Positions 26,374 to 34,414 of a stretch of 54,835 nucleotides of DNA are shown here, in pieces; within the stretch, counting starts at the first letter, position 1; the number at the start of each line of letters is the position of its first letter. This DNA comes from a virus: IMG/VR virus record IMGVR_UViG_3300042503_000400, positions 1 to 54,835 of that record; one strand, written 5' to 3'. Made by a program: the position numbers and the translations under genes. A model generated the notes under the pieces. The model did not search any database. It saw nothing but the letters and a program-made list of their open reading frames with translations, and was not told the origin of the DNA.

Positions 26374-28811
26374 TACGACCTCGCCAGTGACGCCGGTGTT
26401 TCACCCAGATGGACTGCGCGAACCCGGACTGTGCCTGTAATCTGGAACTCGTAGGTGTCCGTCTTATAACCCGCCGGCAGCCGGAACACATCGCTCGACG
26501 CCCGCGTCGTCGTGAGCACCGCGGTCTTGTTCGCAAAGAGCGTGAAGGTGACCGGCTCTGTAACGGACCAAGTCACATCGGCATCTTCCCAGTCCACGTC
26601 GTACTGCCCCCAGATGGGGGACGGCGTCACGCCGGCGTAGTCACCGACCACACGCGCGGCGCCGAGGTTGAACGGCACCTGCGACACGAACACCTTGGAC
26701 TTCCACGCATAGTCCGAGTTCGGCTGGGTCGGATCATCCCAGCGCACGATGTCACCGTTGGTGCCGGTGACGTAGTAAAGCGCCCCGTCAATAGGGTCGA
26801 ACCACGCAGCGGTGAACGTCAGGTCGTAGTCAACGAAGTCGCCCGGGGCTTGCCCGTCTTGCGATCGGCGGTAGAAGAACGCACCCGTGCTGTGAGAGCC
26901 GAAGTACATGCTGTCGTAGAACGCGCCCACGATCGTGTTAGGGTCCAGTGCCTCGTTCCATGTGTCCGGGCTATGCGCCGGGGCCGTGGCGATCTGGACG
27001 CCACCAACAAACGATGCCAGCGCCAGCCCCTCATGGGTGGCGTACATTACACCGACGTCAGTCTGCACGATGCTGCGCTTGCTCAGGCACGGGTAGTTGG
27101 TTGAGTACCGCGTGGTCGACAGGACCGACGGATCAGACCCGGAGATCACATAAGGGAAGCCCTCAGTCATCACGAGCAGGTCGCTGCCAAGAGCGACCAT
27201 GCCTACGATGTTGTACTCCAGCGAGATTTTGTACTTGTTAGGCCAAGCGTGGAACTCGCCCGGCTCAGAGAAGTAGACGTCGTTGCCTACGAACCCGGCC
27301 ATGATGTTGTTCTGGATCACCGTGATCCCCTGCAGGTCGACCGGCGGCGGGTCGTACTCATTCGACACCAGTGTGTCGAGCAAGCTGCGGTAGTTGAAGT
27401 CGTCGGTGAAGTTGTACGAAGCATCGCCCCAGTAGCGAGCAGCGTCCCCCGGGGGGTTCTCAGCCACGTCGTAGTAGACCGTACCAGTGGCAGATGTGAT
27501 GGCGGTGTCCGCCCCGACTTGGGCGTAGGCGATCGAAAATCTGTCGATCACGCTGGTGACAACTCCACCAGTGATGTCGAACCCAGCCTCGCTGCACCCG
27601 GACAGCTTGAACCGGTCGCCCTCGATGAACTTGTGTGGCTCGGCAAACCTGATGGCGGATACGTCCGACTGTCGTGCCACGGCGTCGATAGCCTGCGGGA
27701 ACCACAGTGTGGCCAAGCGGAAGTAGTCCGCCTCAGCTGTCTGAGCAGTCGTGGCCAACGTCCGGTAGAGCCGGATGCCACGGATGAAGTTGTCGCCGGC
27801 TGGCGGAGCAGTCGGCAGACCAGAGACTGTGACGATCTGGCCCTCCTTGATGAAGATAGCAGACGATGGTTCTGAGCCGATCGACTCCTCATCCCACGGC
27901 GTGTACCACGTGTAGAGGTAGTTGCGAGACTGGACCAACCCGCCAAGGTCTAGGCGACCGTCTGTGTTCGTGGTCAGTGCGATCTGCGCCCCGGGCGAGA
28001 AGTAGGTCAGCGTCGTGGAGTTGATGACCGTCGCCGTCGTGGTGACGTTAAGATCACGGATGTCCCACCGGCAGTCACCAGATGTGGAGCCTGATACCGT
28101 GTCGGCCACGGTGAAGGTGTTAGCCCCTGTGACCGTGACAGCGTAAGCGTTGGTTGTAGCGCCACCGGAGGTGAACTCGATGTAGATGCGCGTCCCGTTG
28201 ACCAAGCCGTGATCGTTGATTGTCACCGTGATCGTGGTGCCAGTGCGCGAGTACGTCCCGGTGCGATAGGCAAAGCCGGACACAGTAACCAGAGCGCCGT
28301 CTTTGACGTTGTGCGCAGTGCCAGTGACAAGCGTCACGTTCCCGCCGCCGTCGCGGGCGAAGCTCGCGGAGTTGACCGTGGTGAACGATGTCGGCGTCGC
28401 CGTAGGGGTGGCGGTAGGCAGCGGCAGCCCCAGTTCGTAGTAGCCACCCGTGGCTGGGTAGGGGGCGAGACCAGCAGTGGCCAGTGCATAGGTGCTGACC
28501 TTGGGTGTGCCGTCGCCGGTGTAGTAGAACCGCTGCTCGTTCAGCTCGTCTGCCGCGGGGGTAGCAATGTCGATCTCGCCCGCCCAAGTCAGCCACTTGA
28601 GTGCGCTCGTCGACGGGTCACGCAGTGCGTAGAGCGTCTTGATCGTGCCAGTCCGGCCCGCGGCCGCAGCCACCACCGGGACAGGGGTGGGAATAAGATC
28701 GCCGGAGTAGAGCTTTGCGTCGACCGCAATCTGCGCCGCTGTCCCCGGAAGAAGCTCCGGGGAGATGCGCGGCAACGTCCCTTTGAACTCGGCGATCTTA
28801 GTCGTTGTCAC
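26373..28811 (-). CDS. Tail nozzle-like structural protein (T7 gp12-type role)
   Basis: 812 residues from GTG 28811, overlapping the small upstream ORF as GTGA; the frame extends to 28835 but without a better start. The opening FKGTLPRISPELLPGTAAQI, with the later WDEESIGSEPSSAIF and many beta-strands, is the layout of large podoviral tail proteins that form the nozzle. Residues about 130-280 look like an inserted Ig/adhesin-type domain rich in Thr and Val. Context between lysis genes and ejection proteins supports the role. Confidence 0.75.
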   Translation of the reverse strand: MTTTKIAEFKGTLPRISPELLPGTAAQIAVDAKLYSGDLIPTPVPVVAAAAGRTGTIKTLYALRDPSTSALKWLTWAGEIDIATPAADELNEQRFYYTGDGTPKVSTYALATAGLAPYPATGGYYELGLPLPTATPTATPTSFTTVNSASFARDGGGNVTLVTGTAHNVKDGALVTVSGFAYRTGTYSRTGTTITVTINDHGLVNGTRIYIEFTSGGATTNAYAVTVTGANTFTVADTVSGSTSGDCRWDIRDLNVTTTATVINSTTLTYFSPGAQIALTTNTDGRLDLGGLVQSRNYLYTWYTPWDEESIGSEPSSAIFIKEGQIVTVSGLPTAPPAGDNFIRGIRLYRTLATTAQTAEADYFRLATLWFPQAIDAVARQSDVSAIRFAEPHKFIEGDRFKLSGCSEAGFDITGGVVTSVIDRFSIAYAQVGADTAITSATGTVYYDVAENPPGDAARYWGDASYNFTDDFNYRSLLDTLVSNEYDPPPVDLQGITVIQNNIMAGFVGNDVYFSEPGEFHAWPNKYKISLEYNIVGMVALGSDLLVMTEGFPYVISGSDPSVLSTTRYSTNYPCLSKRSIVQTDVGVMYATHEGLALASFVGGVQIATAPAHSPDTWNEALDPNTIVGAFYDSMYFGSHSTGAFFYRRSQDGQAPGDFVDYDLTFTAAWFDPIDGALYYVTGTNGDIVRWDDPTQPNSDYAWKSKVFVSQVPFNLGAARVVGDYAGVTPSPIWGQYDVDWEDADVTWSVTEPVTFTLFANKTAVLTTTRASSDVFRLPAGYKTDTYEFQITGTVRVRAVHLGETPASLARS

Positions 28812-28909
28812 TTCTTCGCAGCCTTCTTCATGCACTTACCCATGGCGGTGCACTTCTTGGGGTTGGGGCAGCCCGGGCAGGGCTTGAACTTAGGCATCGG
28901 CGCTTTCAT
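28808..28909 (-). CDS. 33-residue cysteine-rich micro-protein
   Basis: ATG 28909 to TGA 28808-28810, 33 residues, with GGAG nine bases upstream and a 4-base overlap with the GTG start of the nozzle gene. Cysteines at 11, 14, 20 and 25 (PCPGCPNPKKCTAMGKC) could hold one metal ion, and the ends are Lys-rich. The overlap, spacing and Cys pattern argue it is real. It may be a tiny zinc-knuckle protein or act chiefly to couple translation. Confidence 0.6.
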   Translation of the reverse strand: MKAPMPKFKPCPGCPNPKKCTAMGKCMKKAAKK

Positions 28910-28944
28910 CTGCGTCACTCCGTTTGGGTTTCAGTTACCTTACA

Positions 28945-29796
28945 TCAACCGAGCAGCTTAGCCAATGTCTTAGGGCCAGCTACGCCGTCGGCGGTAAGTC
29001 CGTTTGCGGCCTGCCACTTCTTGAGTGCGGCCTCAGTGCCGGGGCCGAAGTCGCCATCGGCTGCGAGACCCAGCTTGGCCTGCATCCTCTTGACGTCCTC
29101 GCCCTTGGAGCCACGGCGCAGCGTGCCGCCCGAGGCGGCAGCGACAGCCGGCGCAGCAGCTGTGATCTTGCCACCGAGGGCTGCCATGGCGCGGGTGTAG
29201 CGGGCCTGACGGTCGGCGAGGCCGATGTCGCCGCCGTTGATCTTCTTCGTCAGCGCCGGGACGCTGCCCGTGTCAGCGATGGGGTTGAGCTTGTTGGTGT
29301 TCCAGAACCACAGTGCCGATGCCAACGCACCTTCCTTGGTCTCCACCCACACGGCAGCTTCTTCGGCGGTCATGTCGTAGTCTTTGGCGAAGCGGGTGTA
29401 GTTGTCCCGCCCGGTCAGCTGTTTGAGCCCGCGGCCGCGGAAGCGCCATCCGTCGCCGGGCTGGGTGTTGCCCAGCTTGGAAGTGCGGAACTCATCCATG
29501 TAAACGTAGTTGGCGATCTTCTCGGGGTTGCGGGCGTACTCGGCCGCGCTGCGCTTGCCGGGGCCGAAGTAACGCGGGAAGACCTTGTTCAGGGTCTCCT
29601 CCCGGTAGTTCAGGTTCTCGGACATGGCGGTGAAGTCCATCGACTCGTGAGCGCACTGCGAGATGAACCCGGCGATGCGCTGGTCGGTGGTGATGTCGTA
29701 CTTCGGCAGCGCCTTGTTCAGCTCCTCGCACCAAGCCTCGACCTCTTTGTTGTTTGGGATCATGGCACGCAGCTGGTCTACGGTAATCAGGCTCAT
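28945..29796 (-). CDS. Endolysin: GH19-type lysozyme with C-terminal peptidoglycan-binding domain
   Basis: 283 residues. Residues 1-205 form the glycoside hydrolase 19 fold: FISQCAHESMDF with catalytic Glu51, NYREETLNKVFPRYF with the second acid at 66-67, and WRFRGRGLKQLTGRDNY. After an Ala-rich linker, residues about 220-283 are a PG_binding_1 domain (RRGSKGEDVKRMQAKLGL, then DGDFGPGTEAALKKWQ). No signal peptide, so it needs the holin. It cleaves the glycan backbone at lysis. ATG overlaps the next upstream gene by four bases. Confidence 0.93.
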   Translation of the reverse strand: MSLITVDQLRAMIPNNKEVEAWCEELNKALPKYDITTDQRIAGFISQCAHESMDFTAMSENLNYREETLNKVFPRYFGPGKRSAAEYARNPEKIANYVYMDEFRTSKLGNTQPGDGWRFRGRGLKQLTGRDNYTRFAKDYDMTAEEAAVWVETKEGALASALWFWNTNKLNPIADTGSVPALTKKINGGDIGLADRQARYTRAMAALGGKITAAAPAVAAASGGTLRRGSKGEDVKRMQAKLGLAADGDFGPGTEAALKKWQAANGLTADGVAGPKTLAKLLG

Positions 29797-30008
29797 TTCT
29801 TCTTGCCCCTCTTGGTGATGGCGCCGAGGACAGCCTCTCGCCCCATGTCCTTGCCCATGCCACCGAGCAGGTCACCCACGTTGCCAGTGGCTGCGACCTT
29901 GATCGCGTTCTCCACCGGGTCAGGTAGGTTCACCTTGTCCAGCACTGCGTCCACGGCCTTCTCTTTGAGCTTGCGGCCAACAAGCATCCCAACCATGCGT
30001 CCGATCAT
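29793..30008 (-). CDS. Small hypothetical protein of the lysis block
   Basis: 71 residues, basic at both ends (GRKLKEKAVDAVLDKVN and ITKRGKKK), with a Gly-rich amphipathic middle. It overlaps both the holin-like and endolysin genes by four bases, so the three are probably translated together. It may be an accessory of lysis, but nothing in the sequence proves it. Confidence 0.75.
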   Translation of the reverse strand: MIGRMVGMLVGRKLKEKAVDAVLDKVNLPDPVENAIKVAATGNVGDLLGGMGKDMGREAVLGAITKRGKKK

Positions 30009-30289
30009 TCTTGATACTCCTGTGGGGCGGGCGGTTCATCATTGCCACCCTTGTTGCGGTTGTTGCCTGCTGCCATGACGCCGCCCAAGGCACCCACGAT
30101 GAACGAGGCGATGGGGGTCAGCAGCTCGAAGAACTTGCGGTCGTTCTCGCTGGAGTCGCCAAGAGGCTGGGTCACGAAGATCAGGCTGTAGAGGATGGAG
30201 AAGATCACCCCACCGAGGATCACGGTCAGCGCCACGCCGATGAAGTAGCGCAGCTTGGCTTCCATCACGTCTGGATCGTTGTTGCTCAT
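30005..30289 (-). CDS. Holin-like two-helix membrane protein
   Basis: 94 residues. Two hydrophobic segments are clear: about 16-38 (FIGVALTVILGGVIFSILYS) and about 56-75 (LLTPIASFIVGALGGVMAAG). Short charged ends flank them and the tail is hydrophilic (NNRNKGGNDEPPAPQE). This size, two-helix layout and position just upstream of the endolysin fit a holin that opens the inner membrane. No holin family could be confirmed by eye. Confidence 0.75.
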   Translation of the reverse strand: MSNNDPDVMEAKLRYFIGVALTVILGGVIFSILYSLIFVTQPLGDSSENDRKFFELLTPIASFIVGALGGVMAAGNNRNKGGNDEPPAPQEYQE

Positions 30290-30477
30290 TGCGAAGCTCC
30301 TGTCAGGTCAGTGGCGCACATGCCGGTGCGCAGGCAGATCGGGGGAGTGCACTCCAGTGCAGTCCAGTTCACGGGGTCTTGGCAGGGGTAGCGATAGAAC
30401 CCGTCACCAGACAGGTAGAAGACCGCCCCCAAGGCGGCAATGAAGCCTAGCCAGACGAAGTTCTCAAGTTTCATCAT
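30286..30477 (-). CDS. Small single-pass membrane protein with cysteines
   Basis: 63 residues from ATG 30477 (a second ATG follows at 30474); the ATGA overlaps the upstream stop. One transmembrane segment at about 7-22 (FVWLGFIAALGAVFYLSG) precedes a periplasmic part with four Cys (YPCQDPVNW, ECTPPICLRTGMC). Disulfides in the periplasm are likely. It lies in the lysis block; no family recognised. Confidence 0.75.
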   Translation of the reverse strand: MMKLENFVWLGFIAALGAVFYLSGDGFYRYPCQDPVNWTALECTPPICLRTGMCATDLTGASQ

Positions 30478-30905
30478 CGCATCGGGTTCCTTACTAGGTC
30501 GTCCATGGCCTTCCAAAGGTCTTCGATCTCGGCGTCGTACTTCTCCAGCTTGCCCTGCAGGCCGGAGGCCACACTGTCCGACTTCTCTACCATGGAACGA
30601 AGGTCCATCAACTCTTTCTGTTGCTCAAGGATCGTCCCCATCTGGGTCGAGATTGCCGACAGCTTCGGTGCAAGGCCCCGGACGTCATTGTCTTGGATCG
30701 CTTGCTCCAGAGTTTGCACCCGGCTCTCAACGCCCAAGACGCCATCCACGCTCTCCTCGACAGCCCAGAAACGGTTGACGGTATCGTAGCCCACATAGAT
30801 CGTGCCGCTCAAGCCTGACAGCACGGGCAGGGCGGCGGCAAGCCACCAGCCCTTGATGTCAAAACCTGCGATCCGCAGGCCGTTGGTTTCAGCCTCCTCG
30901 CTCAC
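30474..30905 (-). CDS. Membrane-anchored coiled-coil protein
   Basis: 143 residues. One membrane segment at about 19-41 (GWWLAAALPVLSGLSGTIYV) is followed by a long coiled coil (VESRVQTLEQAIQDND and later LQGKLEKYDAEIEDLWKAMD). The topology matches i-spanin or other lysis accessories, but no lipoprotein partner directly adjoins it. Starts four bases inside the upstream gene. Confidence 0.7.
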   Translation of the reverse strand: MSEEAETNGLRIAGFDIKGWWLAAALPVLSGLSGTIYVGYDTVNRFWAVEESVDGVLGVESRVQTLEQAIQDNDVRGLAPKLSAISTQMGTILEQQKELMDLRSMVEKSDSVASGLQGKLEKYDAEIEDLWKAMDDLVRNPMR

Positions 30906-31651
30906 GAGCCATATCCCGCAGCGTAGACATCAGACAGTGACACCGCGTCAGCGCCAAGCAAGCCCTGCAGGCCGATGCTGTAGACCTGACCCATGCTCAC
31001 GTTGATGATGTCAGCCGTGGCGCTGTAGGCCACCGTCGCGCCATAGAGGCTGACCCCGGTGTTGGCCGCGTAGTTGTCCACTGAGCTGGTCATGGTGGCG
31101 TTGCGGGACGCGGCAAGGAAGGCACCGGCATCGCGGGCGTAAGTCTGCACCGCGCCAAGGGCCGAGTTGTAGTTGCTCACATCGGCGGCGGTGATGGTCA
31201 TGTCGTTGTTGGTCAGGATCGTCTGGAAGGCCATCTGCTCCTGAACCGTGTCGGCCTGCGCCGCCATGTTGGCGACGGCCTGTACCTCCATCAGAACCGC
31301 AGTCGCGGCAACGAGCTGATCGACAGCCGTATCGAGATTTGCCATCGCTGCGTTGTGCTGATCCTGAAACAAAATCTCGGCGTTGTAGTACGTCGCGTCG
31401 ATTACCCCCTGAATGTCGGAGTTGTAGTCGAGCCGCATTTGCTCGGTGACGACGGCTGTCTCCATGATGCCGGGGTCGATGATGCCGCCGTCCGCTGCGT
31501 AATAGGTCACACCAGCCGTCAGGCTCTGGGCTGCCGACAGCTGGTTAAGGATTGTCTGGGCTGACCCCTGCAGGTTCGTCATCGTTGGCTCGGCGTGAGC
31601 GGCGGAAGCGCTCAGACAGAGTAGGGCCAGTGCTTTCTTGAGGTACGACAT
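30902..31651 (-). CDS. Sec-exported helical protein of unknown function
   Basis: 249 residues from ATG 31651 with GAGAGGA upstream; the frame is open to 31669. A classic signal peptide MSYLKKALALLCLSASAAHA ends with a likely signal peptidase I site. The mature part is Ala/Gln/Thr-rich helix without cysteine. It should act in the periplasm or beyond. Its first 107 bases lie inside the gene upstream, in another frame, an unusually large overlap for this genome. Confidence 0.75.
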   Translation of the reverse strand: MSYLKKALALLCLSASAAHAEPTMTNLQGSAQTILNQLSAAQSLTAGVTYYAADGGIIDPGIMETAVVTEQMRLDYNSDIQGVIDATYYNAEILFQDQHNAAMANLDTAVDQLVAATAVLMEVQAVANMAAQADTVQEQMAFQTILTNNDMTITAADVSNYNSALGAVQTYARDAGAFLAASRNATMTSSVDNYAANTGVSLYGATVAYSATADIINVSMGQVYSIGLQGLLGADAVSLSDVYAAGYGS

Positions 31652-32258
31652 CGGGCAGTTCCTCTCCAATGCGAAGGAAGGTGTCCCAGAAGGACCGATC
31701 TTGGGCGTATCCTACCACATATGTGTGCGGGTTGTCACGCATGGCCAGATAGCCTTCTCGACCCACCAATAGCTTACCAGTTTCGATGCTATAGATAGGG
31801 CAGGGCGTCGATGCCAAGGCCATCGCTTTGTAGATTTCCGGGCTGTCGCACATGACGGATATGCCACTGACCTGCAGGCCCAGACCCCCAGCTTCTTGTG
31901 GTGTGCCGAGCAGCCTTGCATCCTTGCGGCGGTTGCACTCTGGGTCTTGCTCCATCTTACCCTCGGCCCTGCCGAAGATGCTGACTTGGAACGCCTGCTG
32001 GTAGGGGATCAGGCAGGAGTCATTGCCACCGCCACCCATGACTGTCGGCGCCGCGGCAGTCGGAACGGGCTGCGAGAAGGGCGAGGAGCCAGCGCCGTTG
32101 TAGTTCTTGGTCTCGCTGGTCGAGACATTACCACTGTCGATGGTGGAGTTGGTGTTGCCACTGTTGGTGTTCAGATCACCGCTGACTTGGGCGTTGGCGG
32201 TAGCTGTCAGTAGACAGAGCAGAGCGCACCCATAACGTCCCGCGTATCGCCAGAGCAT
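31545..32258 (-). CDS. Exported cysteine-containing protein of unknown function
   Basis: 237 residues from ATG 32258, giving a signal peptide (YAGRYGCALLCLLTATANA) at the N-terminus; reading from 32327 would bury it. Then comes a Ser/Thr/Asn-rich stretch (GDLNTNSGNTNSTIDSGN) and a globular part with four Cys (SCLIPYQQAF, ECNRRKD, VMCDSPE, TPCPIY). The end is charged. Probably periplasmic or surface-exposed. It overlaps the lipoprotein gene by 52 bases and the next exported gene by 107. Confidence 0.75.
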   Translation of the reverse strand: MLWRYAGRYGCALLCLLTATANAQVSGDLNTNSGNTNSTIDSGNVSTSETKNYNGAGSSPFSQPVPTAAAPTVMGGGGNDSCLIPYQQAFQVSIFGRAEGKMEQDPECNRRKDARLLGTPQEAGGLGLQVSGISVMCDSPEIYKAMALASTPCPIYSIETGKLLVGREGYLAMRDNPHTYVVGYAQDRSFWDTFLRIGEELPDVVPQESTGPTLSERFRRSRRANDDEPAGVSPDNP

Positions 32259-32422
32259 AGCAGTTCGTTGGCCGCATCGCCGTGCGCCATGTAATACAGG
32301 GTCTCTGCGTTCTGTCGTATCTCGCACTGGCGGTCACCTTTCGGGCAGGCCGTCGTGTAGGCCACGGACGATACAGTAACAGGGCCGCAGCCGGCGACCA
32401 AGAGGACAAGGATTAGTCTCAT
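32207..32422 (-). CDS. Small lipoprotein, candidate o-spanin
   Basis: 71 residues. MRLILVLLVAGC carries a lipobox (LVAGC), so Cys12 is probably lipid-modified. The mature part has five more Cys and no long proline run. It overlaps the upstream membrane-coil gene by four bases, as Rz/Rz1-like pairs often do, but the sequence does not resemble known o-spanins. Confidence 0.7.
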   Translation of the reverse strand: MRLILVLLVAGCGPVTVSSVAYTTACPKGDRQCEIRQNAETLYYMAHGDAANELLCSGDTRDVMGALCSVY

Positions 32423-32661
32423 TTGGCAAGGCTCCGCATCAGTTCGTCGATCTTCTTGTCGAGGTTATCCAGCCGCGAGATCACCCGATTCATGTCGGTG
32501 TGCATGTCGGCCCGGGTGACGTAGTCACGGGCTACTTCTTCGCGGGTACGGTTCAGCAGGATTTGCAGCCGCTTCACTTCCTCGACATGGTTCTTTAGCA
32601 CCCAGCCGATCAGGCCGAGTGCTCCGCTGAGGACGAAGTTCCAGAGTATCTCGGGGGTCAT
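32419..32661 (-). CDS. Membrane-anchored coiled-coil protein, candidate i-spanin
   Basis: 80 residues. An N-terminal hydrophobic helix at about 6-22 (LWNFVLSGALGLIGWVL) precedes a charged coiled coil to the end (HTDMNRVISRLDNLDKKIDE). With the lipoprotein next to it, the pair has the topology of a two-component spanin that would join the inner and outer membranes at lysis. XhlA-type holin accessories share this layout, so it may instead be one of those. Confidence 0.7.
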   Translation of the reverse strand: MTPEILWNFVLSGALGLIGWVLKNHVEEVKRLQILLNRTREEVARDYVTRADMHTDMNRVISRLDNLDKKIDELMRSLAK

Positions 32662-33155
32662 TGCGCGACCGCTTTGAAGTGGATGGCGATGGCACCCTCG
32701 GGGATCACGACCTCGACTGCGCGGTCCTCCGGCAGGTACGCGAACTTCTTAGCCGAGATTTCCGCCCCGCCCGCCGTGACTGTGCCGCTGGCAACAAACA
32801 CCGTTTCTGCGGTGCTACCCTTGGTCAGGCTGTAGGTGCCCGGCGTGAGCAGCGTTGCTCCCAAGTCCAGCGACGGGTCCGCGACAGAGAAAACGATGCA
32901 CATTGCAACATCGGAAGTGATCTCGATGTCTGCGTCCGTCGAAGTTTTGTGTGCGTGAAGGTCGAAGAAATCCCCCGCCACGAAAGGCAGGCTGACCCCG
33001 AGGTCGTGGTACCGGATCGAGCCAGTCCCCATCACAGCGTAGCCAAAGCGCTGCTTGCTGACCCCAGCTCCGTTCCGTACCGGGCTATCCGCCAACGTGA
33101 CAGAGTTATAGCATGCGTAGCACGTGCCGACGTTCCTGATTTCATTCACGATCAT
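32658..33155 (-). CDS. Hypothetical beta-rich protein
   Basis: 165 residues, largely beta-strand, with a Cys pair at residues 12-15 (GTCYACYNSVTL) and Gly-rich turns (GAGVSKQRFGYAVMGTGSI). It may be a small cupin- or jelly-roll-like virion protein. It overlaps both neighbours by four bases, linking the fibre block to the lysis block. No family recognised. Confidence 0.7.
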   Translation of the reverse strand: MIVNEIRNVGTCYACYNSVTLADSPVRNGAGVSKQRFGYAVMGTGSIRYHDLGVSLPFVAGDFFDLHAHKTSTDADIEITSDVAMCIVFSVADPSLDLGATLLTPGTYSLTKGSTAETVFVASGTVTAGGAEISAKKFAYLPEDRAVEVVIPEGAIAIHFKAVAQ

Positions 33156-33433
33156 AGGACAACCTCGTCTGGCAGCGGTGCTTGCGTTGTTTGCGATGCC
33201 ACATGGCTAGTGTCAACAGTCCCACTTGCGCCAACTTGCGGCGCGACGACCGCAAGCTCTAGCTCCCTCCAGTAGGCTGCTGGAGAGTAGGCTTGGATAA
33301 CTGCCTCTAGGGACTCTCCCTCGAAGGGTAGCCGTGCGCCGACAAGCACGGAGCCGTGGGTCTCATGAGTGTAGACAACCTCCATCACGCGGGCCTGTTC
33401 GTCTACGTTTGTGATTTCGTAGGTGTATCTCAT
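33152..33433 (-). CDS. Small tail-fibre-associated protein
   Basis: 93 residues from ATG 33433 (ATGA overlap with the adhesin stop); the upstream part of the frame is shadow of the adhesin gene. MRYTYEITNVDEQARVMEVV then ETHGSVLVGARLPFEGES forms a short beta-meander, and the tail is Val/Ala/Thr-rich. Such small genes after fibre genes often encode attachment or assembly factors. This is context only. Confidence 0.65.
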   Translation of the reverse strand: MRYTYEITNVDEQARVMEVVYTHETHGSVLVGARLPFEGESLEAVIQAYSPAAYWRELELAVVAPQVGASGTVDTSHVASQTTQAPLPDEVVL

Positions 33434-34413
33434 GTGATCGCTCCGAGTCTGGTGCCAGTGGCAATCCAAGTAATGTTTGAGTTTCCAGCAATGGCTGCAC
33501 CACCTGCGCCTCCGGTAGATGTCAACGTTACCGTTGAACCTGCGTACGGGACTGCTGATAGACTTTGACCAGAAGCACCCCATTCGCCACCGCTCCCGCC
33601 AACTCCAACTAATGTTGAAAGACCTAGTGGCCGTGTTTGTAGAACGGGGTCAGGGGCCTGAGCAATAAAGACAAAACCACGCCCCCCGCTCCCAGCAGAT
33701 ACTAGCGTACCAGCAGTGCCGTTCTCAGCACTGCCGTTGGCGCTAGTGGCGGTTACGTTGCGGCCACTTGCGACTCCGCCCACCCCGCCAGCCGCGTTCG
33801 AAAGACTACTCCTGCCGCCGCCGCCGCCGCCGCCGACATATTGCCCATTAAACTTAAGGTCACTGAACACTATCCCGCCAGCGCCGCCGCCGCCGCCGCC
33901 AGCAATTCGACCAGCGTTATTGATAGAGACTGCTGACTGGACGAGTAAACCCGGTCCGCCAGAGGCCCCCGGAGTCTGGGCTGTGTCTTGAAGGTTACCG
34001 GCAACTATGGCGCTACTACCACCGTTACCACCAGCACCGCCCATACCCTGAATGGCACCGTTGTTGACGAGGGTCAGGCCACCGGGGAAGCTGCCGCTGA
34101 TCGTCATGGCGTAACTGCCAGTGGAGGTCGCGGAGATCGTAACGCCAGATGCAACGGTTATGGTGGCGGCAGAGGCGCCGTTCCAGCCATTGGCCAGCAT
34201 GTAATTGCGAAGGTTGAGGTTGTTCTGGTTCGAGCTGATAGTGTTGAGGAAGGCGTTGGCCTTGCCTTGCAGGCTGCTCATCCCAATAGCGCCGGATGCC
34301 ACGCCTGCAAGGGAGCGCAGAGCAGCATCGTTCATGCTGATCTCGGCAGTCGCAGAGCGACCAAGCTCTACGTTCACTTCGGACAGGGAGATTGTGCCTG
34401 TTGGCAGCGGCAT
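33430..34413 (-). CDS. Glycine-rich tail fibre / adhesin
   Basis: 327 residues. The opening TGTISLSEVNVELGRSATAEIS and INDAALRSLAG-type segment is common to receptor-recognition tail proteins. Residues about 110-300 carry long Gly runs (AGGGGGGAGG, VGGGGGGGRSS, GSGGRGFVF, VGVGGSGGEWG), the hallmark of polyglycine-II sandwich adhesins in T2 gp38-like tips. The runs occur where variable loops would face the receptor. Likely sets host specificity. Confidence 0.85.
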   Translation of the reverse strand: MPLPTGTISLSEVNVELGRSATAEISMNDAALRSLAGVASGAIGMSSLQGKANAFLNTISSNQNNLNLRNYMLANGWNGASAATITVASGVTISATSTGSYAMTISGSFPGGLTLVNNGAIQGMGGAGGNGGSSAIVAGNLQDTAQTPGASGGPGLLVQSAVSINNAGRIAGGGGGGAGGIVFSDLKFNGQYVGGGGGGGRSSLSNAAGGVGGVASGRNVTATSANGSAENGTAGTLVSAGSGGRGFVFIAQAPDPVLQTRPLGLSTLVGVGGSGGEWGASGQSLSAVPYAGSTVTLTSTGGAGGAAIAGNSNITWIATGTRLGAIT

Positions 34414-34414
34414 G

